This document shows positions 1 to 6,202 of a DNA stretch of 18,764 nt, piece after piece. The DNA comes from Chloroflexota bacterium (GTDB taxonomy: Bacteria > Chloroflexota > Anaerolineae > J102): NCBI GenBank assembly GCA_003353825.1, contig PIVW01000053.1:1-18764 (forward strand), read 5' to 3'. Each line of letters begins with the position of its first letter. Positions within the stretch are counted from its first letter, which is position 1. The position numbers and the translations under genes were made by a program. Below the pieces are notes generated by a model. That model saw only the letters and a list, made by a program, of their open reading frames with translations, did not search any database and was not told where the DNA came from.

Positions 1-83
1 TTAGGTAATTGGCAAGGTTTGAGGCGCTCTAAGACGCTGAAATCGGACTTTCTGGCTTCAGCACAAGAGCACTTCTCAAGAAT

Positions 84-121
84 TTGTAAAGATGCAAAAC
101 GGCATCAATGAACCATGCCGG
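84..121 (+). repeat. Dispersed repeat, copy 1 (TTGTAAAG-N16-ATGAACCATGCC)
   Basis: TTGTAAAG at 84-91 is followed, after exactly 16 bases, by ATGAACCATGCC at 108-119. The same two blocks at the same spacing occur at 12528-12565 (+), 12335-12370 (-) and 13920-13955 (-). Similarity to the 13920 copy extends through the spacer (GATGCAAA, CGGCA) and past the 3' block (GGATT), about 45 bases in all. CGGCAT and ATGCCG at 100-105 and 115-120 can form a 6-bp stem. Function unknown. Confidence 0.7.
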
Positions 122-283
122 GATTCCCTTTCTTGAAACGGCCTTAAAACTTTCAGATGATGACTTGCGATGTCCCCTTCAATCCAAAGAGTCGTTCCCC
201 ACTGCCAGGTGAGGTAACTACAAGGCGACCGGTTTCCTCTTGCATACGCGCCTCCAATGTTTGCTGGCGATAAAGAGAACTGA

Positions 284-379
284 TCAACGTTCGTCGGTCA
301 CACAGTTCGAGATGCTGCGTTGGTGAGGCCTGTTGCAGTTGTAAACTTCCTGCCGGAGATATGCAGCCGCCTCTGGCAT
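284..379 (-). pseudogene. Possible integrase/transposase C-terminal relic
   Basis: The minus strand from 379 to the stop at 284-286 reads a 31-residue peptide containing EAAAYLRQEVYNCNRPHQ. It resembles the end of rve-type integrase cores, where a YN..RPH motif is common in IS3/IS481-like transposases. A stop codon lies just upstream in the same frame, so nothing full-length is present. Similarity is from memory of the motif only. It could also be chance, so confidence is low. Confidence 0.25.
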
Positions 380-567
380 TTCAACTCATATGCCCCCATC
401 GTACGATCCTGTTGGGGCTTGTCGGTCGCTTACCGGGGTAGCCTGCGTCAGAGGTCACATTCCCTTTATATTATCCTTGAGAGCGTGTGTTGGTCAAACC
501 ATGATTTACGGTGCGAATTGATCAATAATTAGCTCCTCGCTATGACATCGCATTCTCCGCTTCTGCG

Positions 568-583
568 TATGATCTGGATCATA
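568..583. promoter_or_regulatory. Perfect palindrome TATGATC-TG-GATCATA
   Basis: Two 7-base arms are perfect inverted complements around a TG centre. The TGATC...GATCA core recalls CRP/FNR-type half-site symmetry, but the spacing of the classical sites (TTGAT-N4-ATCAA or TGTGA-N6-TCACA) is not met. The nearest gene starts about 340 bases downstream, so a regulatory role is doubtful. Confidence 0.2.
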
Positions 584-677
584 GCGGTAAAGGAGTGCTT
601 CTGTTAAACTCAATTGTAGGGTTTATAAATGTAGCTTCATTGATGATCAAGCCTTGATAGATGCTGTTGCTAAGGAT

Positions 678-755
678 TTAGGACTGAATAACATGCGGCG
701 CTGCTTCCTCCAAATGACCACAGAGTTCCGCAAGGTATTGAATTCTCAGTCCTAA
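678..755. repeat. 10-bp perfect inverted repeat TTAGGACTGA / TCAGTCCTAA
   Basis: TTAGGACTGA at 678-687 is perfectly complementary to TCAGTCCTAA at 746-755, separated by 58 bases. The spacing is long for a terminator, and neither arm is followed by a T run. It could be the ends of a tiny non-autonomous element, but no target duplication is evident outside the arms. Confidence 0.4.
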
Positions 756-923
756 GTGATCTTCTCCCTTCCCTTAGCCGGGAGCGTGAGACATCGTTTT
801 CTGGTCAGTTATTTGGCAGTCTGCAAAAGATAGTGACCATTTTACCCGACTTAGTACGGGGTTAAACTGTGATGGAAAAATGTTGGGTTGCAAAAAAGTA
901 AGTCAGTCCTAGGATACCTCTCA

Positions 924-1919
924 ATGAATAAAATCAAAGCTGCTTCAGTTCAGTTCAATCACAAACCAGGAGACAAGAATCGTAATCTGGAGACTATTCG
1001 TGAGTTTGTTGAGTCAGCTGCACATGAAAAGGTAGACTTGCTTGTTTTTCCTGAAATGTGCATAACCGGCTACTGGCATGTCAGGAATCTCTCCAAGCCT
1101 GACATTGAATTACTGGCAGAACTGGTTCCTTCAGGCCCATCCTCTCAGGAGTTGCTTTCCCTATCGTCGAAATATAATATGACCATTGGCGCCGGGTTGA
1201 TAGAGAGCGTTGAAGGAGGAGATTTATACAATACTTATGTGGTGGCCATGCCCGATGGGCAGATTGCCTATCATCGTAAGCTCCATTGTTTTATCAGCGA
1301 ACATATGGCAAGTGGTAATGAGTACACAGTATTTAATATCCCGCAAGGTGCGAAAGCAGGCATACTGATTTGTTACGATAGCAATATCATAGAAAATGTA
1401 CGAATTACAGCATTGAAGGGTGCTGAGATACTTCTCGCCCCTCATCAGACCGGCGGTTGTGATTCCCCAAGTCCCCGTTGTATGGGAAGAATTAATCCAC
1501 GCCTCTGGGAAACCCGGAAAGAGAATCCTGCTGCCATCGAGGCTGAATTTCGAGGGCCAAAGGGAAGAGAATGGCTAATGCATTGGCTTCCTTCGCGGGC
1601 ACATGATAATGGCATGTTCCTGATTTTCAGCAATGGAGTCGGCATAGATGATGATGAAGTGAGAACGGGAAACGCCATGATTATTGACCCTTATGGAGAC
1701 ATTCTCGTCGAAACATGGAAAGCTCAAGATGAAATGGTGGTTGCAGACCTAGATCCTGGCTTGCTCCATAAATGTACGGGCCAACGTTGGATAACAAGTC
1801 GACGACCCGACCTGTACGGATCGCTAACTGAATTTACGGGTAGAGAAGAGGATACAAGACAAGTCCGATTCGCTTTTGATGAGAACACAGCCCAGGACAA
1901 AAATGCAGAAGATGCGTAA
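924..1919 (+). CDS. Carbon-nitrogen hydrolase (nitrilase superfamily)
   Basis: This is a 331-residue cytoplasmic hydrolase of the nitrilase superfamily, which cleaves non-peptide C-N bonds in amides, carbamoyl compounds or nitriles. The Glu-Lys-Cys triad is visible: Glu44 in VFPEMC, Lys119 in HRKLH and Cys150 in GILICYDS. The core is followed by an unusually long segment (about residues 175-235, including GPKGREWLM and LPSRAHDNGMFL) before the conserved C-terminal GNAMIIDPYGDIL. I recognise this as a recurring uncharacterised subfamily, but the substrate is unknown. I chose ATG 924 because AGGA lies 9 bases upstream; a TTG at 888 would add 12 residues with no ribosome binding site. The gene stands alone, with about 200 noncoding bases to the next gene. 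Confidence 0.88.
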   Translation: MNKIKAASVQFNHKPGDKNRNLETIREFVESAAHEKVDLLVFPEMCITGYWHVRNLSKPDIELLAELVPSGPSSQELLSLSSKYNMTIGAGLIESVEGGDLYNTYVVAMPDGQIAYHRKLHCFISEHMASGNEYTVFNIPQGAKAGILICYDSNIIENVRITALKGAEILLAPHQTGGCDSPSPRCMGRINPRLWETRKENPAAIEAEFRGPKGREWLMHWLPSRAHDNGMFLIFSNGVGIDDDEVRTGNAMIIDPYGDILVETWKAQDEMVVADLDPGLLHKCTGQRWITSRRPDLYGSLTEFTGREEDTRQVRFAFDENTAQDKNAEDA

Positions 1920-2117
1920 ACGCGGTGGTGATCTTTGGGTTCGACGGCACGCCTACGCCGCCCGATAAATCAATGTAACGTCACATTTGTATTCCAATTG
2001 AGTGCTAGTTTTTCCTTCGCGATCGAGTGGAGTGTCAGCCTTCAATCCGTTCATCTTTTCGCAGGTCATAGTTGACTATAGTTCGCAGAGCAGGTGTTTG
2101 CGAACCAGGAGATAAGA

Positions 2118-2597
2118 ATGCTGCAAGTAGACTGTTGTATGAAGAAGGAAGTGATATCGGTGTTGGCCGCAGATATCGTAGTAGATGCCGCGAATCTGTT
2201 CCACACCCATCACATCGGAATGCTGCCGGTTCTAGACGATGCTGGATGTCTGGTGGGTATTTTACAGCTTCACGATCTGCTACAGCTCATCATGCCCGCT
2301 TTCGTTGATTTGATTGAGGACATAGATTACGTCGGAGATTTTGGAGCGATGGAGAATGGCGAACCCGCTCAGGAACAGCTTGAGCAACCCGTATCAGAGG
2401 TTATGGAACCGCCTACCTCAGTCCGGCTAGATTCGGGACTTTTGCGAGCCTTTGCCTATATTAACAAGTACAAATTGCTCGATTTACCAGTCGTCAACCA
2501 CGATAACCAGTTGGTAGGCCTAGCCTCACGGGTCGACATTGGCCGGGCTTTACTCGCCTCCTGGTGGCAAAACGTACCTAATCACCCATCCGCATGA
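2118..2597 (+). CDS. Protein with two CBS domains
   Basis: This is a 159-residue soluble protein made almost entirely of a tandem CBS pair (Bateman module). CBS1 covers about residues 1-58 (HIGMLPVLDDAGCLVGILQ, then LHDLL). CBS2 covers about 90-147 (VSEVMEPP...LDLPVVNHDNQLVGLASRVDI). Such modules bind adenine nucleotides and often gate a partner protein. AGGAG at 2107-2111 lies 6 bases before ATG 2118, which decides the start over an upstream GTG at 2094. The stop overlaps the start of the transporter (ATGA at 2594-2597), so the two are translationally coupled. The likely role, inferred from this coupling, is nucleotide-dependent regulation of the transporter. Confidence 0.88.
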   Translation: MLQVDCCMKKEVISVLAADIVVDAANLFHTHHIGMLPVLDDAGCLVGILQLHDLLQLIMPAFVDLIEDIDYVGDFGAMENGEPAQEQLEQPVSEVMEPPTSVRLDSGLLRAFAYINKYKLLDLPVVNHDNQLVGLASRVDIGRALLASWWQNVPNHPSA

Positions 2598-3895
2598 ACA
2601 TCCTCATCGCCACCGCCATATTCTTGATCACCCTGGCGGTGATCTTATCCGAACGAATACCACGCGCCACAGCCGCCATTGTGGGAGCTGCCGTCATGGT
2701 GGGTGTGGGCATCTTCGCTGGCTTTTACGGTGAGGAGCAGGCAATCGAGGCAATCGATTTTCATACCGTGGGTCTGCTGCTGGGTATGATGACTTTGGTC
2801 GCACTACTACAACCTACCGGCTTCTTCGAATATGTGGCCACTATGGTCGGCCGCTGGTCAGGAGGAAAACCGATTCTACTACTCATTTTGATGGGAACTG
2901 TCACCACCGTGCTTTCCATGGTTCTGGATAATGTGACAACGGTCGTTCTCATCGCACCTGTGGCCATTCTGATCAGCGAGATCTTGGGCATGAGCGCCGT
3001 CCCTCTATTGATGGCGTTGGCTTTGTTATCCAATACCGGTGGTACGGGAACGCTGGTCGGTGATCCGCCTAATATACTGATCGGTTCAGCGGCAGGACTA
3101 TCTTTTAACGATTTCCTGATAAACGCATTGCCGGTGGTGTTGATTGTCTGGCTAGTAGTACTCGGTATGCTGATTTTCCTCTTCCGCACCGAACTGAGGC
3201 AGCAACCTGCTAGAGCCGATGCGATAAGAATGCTTGATCCGTCCAAAGCCTTGGACGATCCAACGACAGCCAAGAAGGTAGTTGTCGTGTTAGCAGTGAC
3301 GATACTGTTGTTTTTTCTCCAAGAACCTCTGGGATTGAGTCCATCGTTTATTGCCCTGGCAATGGCGGCTGTGGCCTTGTTGTGGATACGACCCAACACC
3401 CATGAGCTTTTCGAGCGAATCGAATGGAATATACTCATATTCTTTATCGCCTTGTTTATCGTGGTCGGGGGTTTGGAAGCATCTGGTGCTCTTGATCGGT
3501 TGGCCGAGTTGCTGGCCGGCGCCGGGAGTATAAATCCGCTGATACTAGGCATCATTTTCATCTGGGTAGTGGCTATTCTCTCGGCCATCGTCGATAACAT
3601 CCCGATCACCATCGCCCTGATCCCGGTGATCCAACAATTGGGCGTGGCGGGAATAAACATATCGCCCTTGTGGTGGGCATTGGCGTTTGGAGCAGGCTTT
3701 GGTGGTAACGGCACGATTATCGGTTCCACGGCCAACATCGTGGTGGCCACAATGTCGGAGCGCACTCACTCCCCTATTACCTCGGCGATGTGGAGCAGGC
3801 GGGGTCTACCGGTAATGCTGGCTGCCTGTGTCGTGGCCAGCATCCTCTATGCGGTCATGTTCCCGTTGTACGATAAGGGAATTCCAGAAAAATGA
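2594..3895 (+). CDS. ArsB/NhaD/P-protein-like ion transporter (IT superfamily)
   Basis: This is a 433-residue integral membrane protein with roughly 10-12 hydrophobic segments and the two-fold pseudo-repeat of the ion transporter superfamily (ArsB, NhaD, P-protein, SLC13/CitMHS). The first half has VLDNVTTVVLIAPV (residues 110-123) and a loop SNTGGTGTLVGDPPNIL (146-162). The second half repeats this as AIVDNIPITIALIPV (331-345) and GFGGNGTIIGSTANIV (368-383). These paired DN helices and glycine-rich hairpins form the substrate/ion site in characterised relatives. A short polar loop (about residues 199-228) separates the halves. The substrate cannot be told from sequence: Na+/H+ antiport, arsenite or a carboxylate are all possible. 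The start overlaps the stop of the CBS gene (ATGA), marking a two-gene operon. No clear terminator follows. Confidence 0.88.
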   Translation: MNILIATAIFLITLAVILSERIPRATAAIVGAAVMVGVGIFAGFYGEEQAIEAIDFHTVGLLLGMMTLVALLQPTGFFEYVATMVGRWSGGKPILLLILMGTVTTVLSMVLDNVTTVVLIAPVAILISEILGMSAVPLLMALALLSNTGGTGTLVGDPPNILIGSAAGLSFNDFLINALPVVLIVWLVVLGMLIFLFRTELRQQPARADAIRMLDPSKALDDPTTAKKVVVVLAVTILLFFLQEPLGLSPSFIALAMAAVALLWIRPNTHELFERIEWNILIFFIALFIVVGGLEASGALDRLAELLAGAGSINPLILGIIFIWVVAILSAIVDNIPITIALIPVIQQLGVAGINISPLWWALAFGAGFGGNGTIIGSTANIVVATMSERTHSPITSAMWSRRGLPVMLAACVVASILYAVMFPLYDKGIPEK

Positions 3896-4167
3896 TTATC
3901 CCGAAAATCAAGTGGGGGCGGGGGCGGATAAGAACAAACCACTGTACCCCTTTTGCTCTATCAATTGTTTTCTGACCGCTGCCGCACTTATCCATATGTA
4001 CAAACGGGTCGTTTTGAAGCTTGGGTCAGTTTGACTTTCTGCATCAACGATGGCTTTGATGTCATCCAGAAGCTTGGGCAAGTGGTATTCGGCTGGTTTT
4101 CGACCTCTGCCTGCAAAGTTATCAGGGTAGGGAATGCCACTTTCAAGTTCCTCCGTCCCCTTACATA

Positions 4168-4290
4168 CTGAAAACTCTGGATAAGTCTAAAACGGCTATT
4201 CAGCCCCCCCGTATACAGGGGTTTTGCTCATTCACATTTGTGTAAACGGGGGCAAAAAAATGACTCAAGAAAGTTTTTCAGAATTTTTAG
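4168..4290. mobile_element. 123-bp MITE-like element with 7-bp target duplication
   Basis: The ends CTGAAAACTCTGGA (4168 inward) and CTAAAAATTCTGAA (4290 inward, minus strand) match at 11 of 14 positions. They are flanked by TTACATA (4161-4167) and TTACGTA (4291-4297), a 7-bp duplication with one difference. Inside, GCCCCC-rich arms around 4203-4215 and 4244-4252 form a second imperfect inverted repeat (GCCCCCCCGTATAC against GTAAACGGGGGC). There is no coding capacity. Exact in-frame restoration of the host transposase gene when the element and one duplication are removed independently fixes its borders. The mobilising transposase is unknown. Confidence 0.72.
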
Positions 4291-4363
4291 TTACGTATGG
4301 TTCGTCGATTCCAACCCAATTCAGCTTCAGCCCGACGTTGTCCTCCTTTGCCTAATGCCTTGA

Positions 4364-5351
4364 GAGAGTGTTCGGAAATTAATCGTTCACAATCGACAAA
4401 ATGGAGGTAAACGAAAACAAATCTGTATATCATTCATTTTGCATAAGGTTTTGGTAACGCAGTGTTGGGTGCTATTCGTTTCAACATCAAGTGAATGGAA
4501 GCAATATAGAGCATGGCTTCACTATTCCAGGTATGTTCCTCGTAATCTTTGGCCAGGCGTCGGTTGCGTCCAAGCCAGGCGAGGGTGCGTTCGACTACCC
4601 AACGGAATTTTTGCACGACAAAGCCTTTCTGGCCTTGGGGTCGTTCAACGATTTCCAGAATGATGCCATATTCGGCTAACTCCAAACGTAAGGTGTCGCC
4701 TCGATAGCCCTGGTCGGCTAGGATTTTCTCCAAGGATGACAGGTCTGGCAAACAACTATCACACAAATCGCCGCCGCCCTCCTGATCCGATTCATTGCCG
4801 GCATGGACGGTAGCGCCGAGCAGGTTTCCCTGACTATCTGTCAAAATCTGACGTTTGCGGCCTTTGACGAGTTTTCCACCATCAAAGCCTTTGATACCGC
4901 CTACTTCGGTCGTCTTCACGCTTTGGCTATCGATCAGTCCAAGGCTAGGTTCAGCTTGACGGCTCGCAGAAACTCGACACACTTGGCGTAATAGACGATT
5001 CAATTGTTGCCAAGTACCATTATCAGTCCATTTGTCGTAGTAGTAGCGTACTGTCGTCCAGGGCGGATACTGTTTCGGTATCATTCGCCATTGACAGCCC
5101 GTTCGCACCAGATAAATGATGGCGTTCACTGCTTGACGTAGGTCCACTGTCGTCGGACGACCAGGGCCGCATTTACGCCGGAACAAATCTGCAACCAGTT
5201 CCCACTGTCCATTTGTCAAGTCTGTGGGATAGAATAGCTTGGGGGCCAGAATAATCATTACTCAGTTCTCCTTGTTTTCAATTGTTTCTTTTATCTTATA
5301 GGCTTATTCTCCAATTCGTCAATAGCTACTCAATAATTTCCGAACACCCTC
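4364..5351 (-). mobile_element. Complete IS5-family insertion sequence (IS1031-like), 988 bp
   Basis: The outer 18 bases of each end, GAGAGTGTTCGGAAATTA (from 4364) and GAGGGTGTTCGGAAATTA (from 5351, minus strand), match at 17 positions. The element is flanked by TGA at 4361-4363 and TGA at 5352-5354, a 3-bp target duplication of the TNA type seen in the IS1031 group of IS5. Excision of the element with one TGA restores the disrupted transposase frame (QIV then KALGKGG), which confirms the borders to the base. It carries one transposase gene on the minus strand and appears intact, so it is probably a fairly recent insertion. Confidence 0.92.
4434..5258 (-). CDS. IS5-family DDE transposase
   Basis: This is the 274-residue transposase of the surrounding insertion sequence, which catalyses cut-and-paste movement through a DDE active site. 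The N-terminal part (about residues 11-85) has the family pattern YPTDLTNGQWE, GRP, RQAVNAIIYLVRTGCQWRMI and PPWTTVRYYYDKW. The catalytic residues appear to be Asp110 (LGLIDSQSVKT), Asp182 (ILADQGYRGD) and Glu223 (RWVVERTLAWLGRNRRL). AGGAGA ends 8 bases before the ATG at 5258, supporting this start. Length and motifs match full-length members, with no frameshift needed, so the enzyme may be active. It could mobilise related elements with the same ends elsewhere in the genome. Confidence 0.95.
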   Translation of the reverse strand: MIILAPKLFYPTDLTNGQWELVADLFRRKCGPGRPTTVDLRQAVNAIIYLVRTGCQWRMIPKQYPPWTTVRYYYDKWTDNGTWQQLNRLLRQVCRVSASRQAEPSLGLIDSQSVKTTEVGGIKGFDGGKLVKGRKRQILTDSQGNLLGATVHAGNESDQEGGGDLCDSCLPDLSSLEKILADQGYRGDTLRLELAEYGIILEIVERPQGQKGFVVQKFRWVVERTLAWLGRNRRLAKDYEEHTWNSEAMLYIASIHLMLKRIAPNTALPKPYAK

Positions 5352-5538
5352 TGACTATCTGGGTCATGAACACCCGTCGAGTACTACCCTTTAATATTCT
5401 TGCTGATTCTATAAAGACTTCTTTCACTGTTTCTGTCAATTCCATCAGTTGCCTTTCCTCCCTTTTGATTTTGATGACTGACTTTAACACATCTTTTGGG
5501 GTCATTAAAACCCTGCAGACCCCTAACGGAGATCGAAT

Positions 5539-5922
5539 ATGAAGATTAGTGGTGCCCTCAAAATACGTACAACGGAACGTATTCAGCAATATGCGGAAGC
5601 TCATTTTTCTGGCCGTTATACGAATCTTGGCATTCGATTTCGCAGTCATTTTTGCTATGTAGATGCTTACACAGAGCCAGAACCGCCTGCCCCAGACTGG
5701 CCACCAGCAGGCTTTCCGGAAAGTCGAGAAGAAAATCTGGAACGGCTTCGCAGTACACCATACCATCTCTTTCGTTTGCGATTTTTGGGTGATGAAGAAA
5801 GATGGGGATTAGCATTTTATAGTTATGCGCACAATAAATATGAGAAATCGGTGTTCCCAACCGGCGAATTTTTAGGAACGCCAGAAGTAGCATTCCACAC
5901 CGCTGCAGAATTTCATCTCTAA
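5539..5922 (+). CDS. Conserved hypothetical protein, 127 aa
   Basis: This is a 127-residue soluble protein with no signal peptide or membrane segment. It contains RYTNLGIRFRSHFCYVDAY near residues 26-44, a proline-rich PPAPDWPPAGFPESREEYL-like segment (49-68), LRSTPYHLFRLRFLGDEERWGLAFYSYAH (70-98) and a tail with FPTGEFLGTPEVAFHTAA. I recognise the pattern as a recurring uncharacterised small protein in Chloroflexota and cyanobacteria, often near mobile elements, but no function is known to me. GGAG lies 7 bases upstream of the ATG. It begins 33 bases from the start of the divergent transposase remnant, so its promoter must lie in or near that remnant. It faces the helicase operon convergently. 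Confidence 0.72.
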   Translation: MKISGALKIRTTERIQQYAEAHFSGRYTNLGIRFRSHFCYVDAYTEPEPPAPDWPPAGFPESREENLERLRSTPYHLFRLRFLGDEERWGLAFYSYAHNKYEKSVFPTGEFLGTPEVAFHTAAEFHL

Positions 5923-6065
5923 AGAACGGGTTGCCGAGAAATACAGGATAGATTCAAGGTGAAATATGCTATCTTTGGCATTGTTCAAAAGCGATTCAGG
6001 TCTCAACCTGGCGGATCGGTCAGGCGAGGGTCAGGTGGGGGGGGTCAAGAGAATTGTGGAACTGA

Positions 6066-6088
6066 CCTGCTCGATCACCAAGAGCAGG
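6066..6088. other. Hairpin in the convergent intergenic gap 5923-6184
   Basis: CCTGCTC (6066-6072) and GAGCAGG (6082-6088) form a perfect 7-bp stem with a 9-base loop. It lies between two convergent genes where a bidirectional terminator would be expected, but no T run follows on either side. Nothing else recognisable is seen in this 262-base gap apart from the A/T tract near 6166. Confidence 0.35.
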
Positions 6089-6165
6089 GGCACTCCCTGG
6101 CAGGGGGATGGCATCGGGAATTTATACGATGGAAGTGGATACGGACCCCAGTCGATCGGGGTAGC

Positions 6166-6202
6166 AAAAAAAACCGGTATCAGTTCAGGTCAAGAGATAA
6201 CC
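6166..6202 (-). terminator. Possible Rho-independent terminator of the helicase operon
   Basis: On the minus strand, GGTTATC close to the end of the 577-aa gene can pair with GATACC just past the stop (6 pairs, one bulge). A run of eight T (6166-6173) then follows. The stem is weak and overlaps the last codons, so this is a tentative call. Confidence 0.35.

Larger units (their letters stand above)
1..923. other. Gene-poor region with decayed sequence
   Basis: I find no convincing gene here. The open frames are short and lack ribosome binding sites or recognisable motifs. A plus-strand frame is open from the window edge to the stop at 106-108 and could be the last 35 codons of a truncated gene, but I do not recognise the peptide and the dispersed repeat lies inside its end. 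The recognisable items are listed separately: a repeat copy near 84-121, an integrase-like relic on the minus strand near 284-379, and inverted repeats at 568-583 and 678-755. The stretch probably consists of old mobile-element debris. Confidence 0.5.
3941..5505 (-). pseudogene. Interrupted transposase remnant (possibly ISAzo13-type)
   Basis: Three minus-strand pieces, 5505-5352, 4363-4291 and 4160-3941, are consecutive parts of one N-terminal transposase reading frame. Piece one ends VFMTQIV, piece two reads KALGKGGQRRAEAELGWNRR then TIR, and piece three starts KGTEELESGIPYPDNFAGRG. Deleting the IS5-family element plus one TGA copy, and the 123-bp element plus one 7-bp duplication, joins all three in frame without a stop, giving about 148 codons. 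The peptide resembles, from memory, the N-terminal part of DDE transposases of the ISAzo13 group (GGQRRAERELGW, HLP.LL.DI..IVD.QSQTDP). The 3' end is lost after GYS near 3941, so the catalytic domain is missing. The start at 5505 is uncertain; a Met at codon 21 is an alternative. Confidence 0.82.

Noticed and set aside
320..532. 70-codon plus-strand frame
   Set aside because: Begins with a non-ATG codon, no ribosome site, no recognisable motif; part of it is antisense to the integrase-like relic.
1925..1970. tRNA-like GGTTCGA stretch after the nitrilase gene
   Set aside because: A T-loop-like string occurs, but no acceptor, D or anticodon stems can be drawn around it.
2761..3765. 334-codon open frame antisense to the transporter
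   Set aside because: It lies entirely opposite a gene with clear membrane motifs; its translation has no domain pattern and arises from codon bias on the plus strand.
5326..5766. 146-codon minus-strand frame read as one gene
   Set aside because: Its central part is the transposase N-terminus, but the upstream part is antisense to the 5539-5922 gene and the last codons come from the IS5 end. Only 5505-5352 belongs to the remnant.
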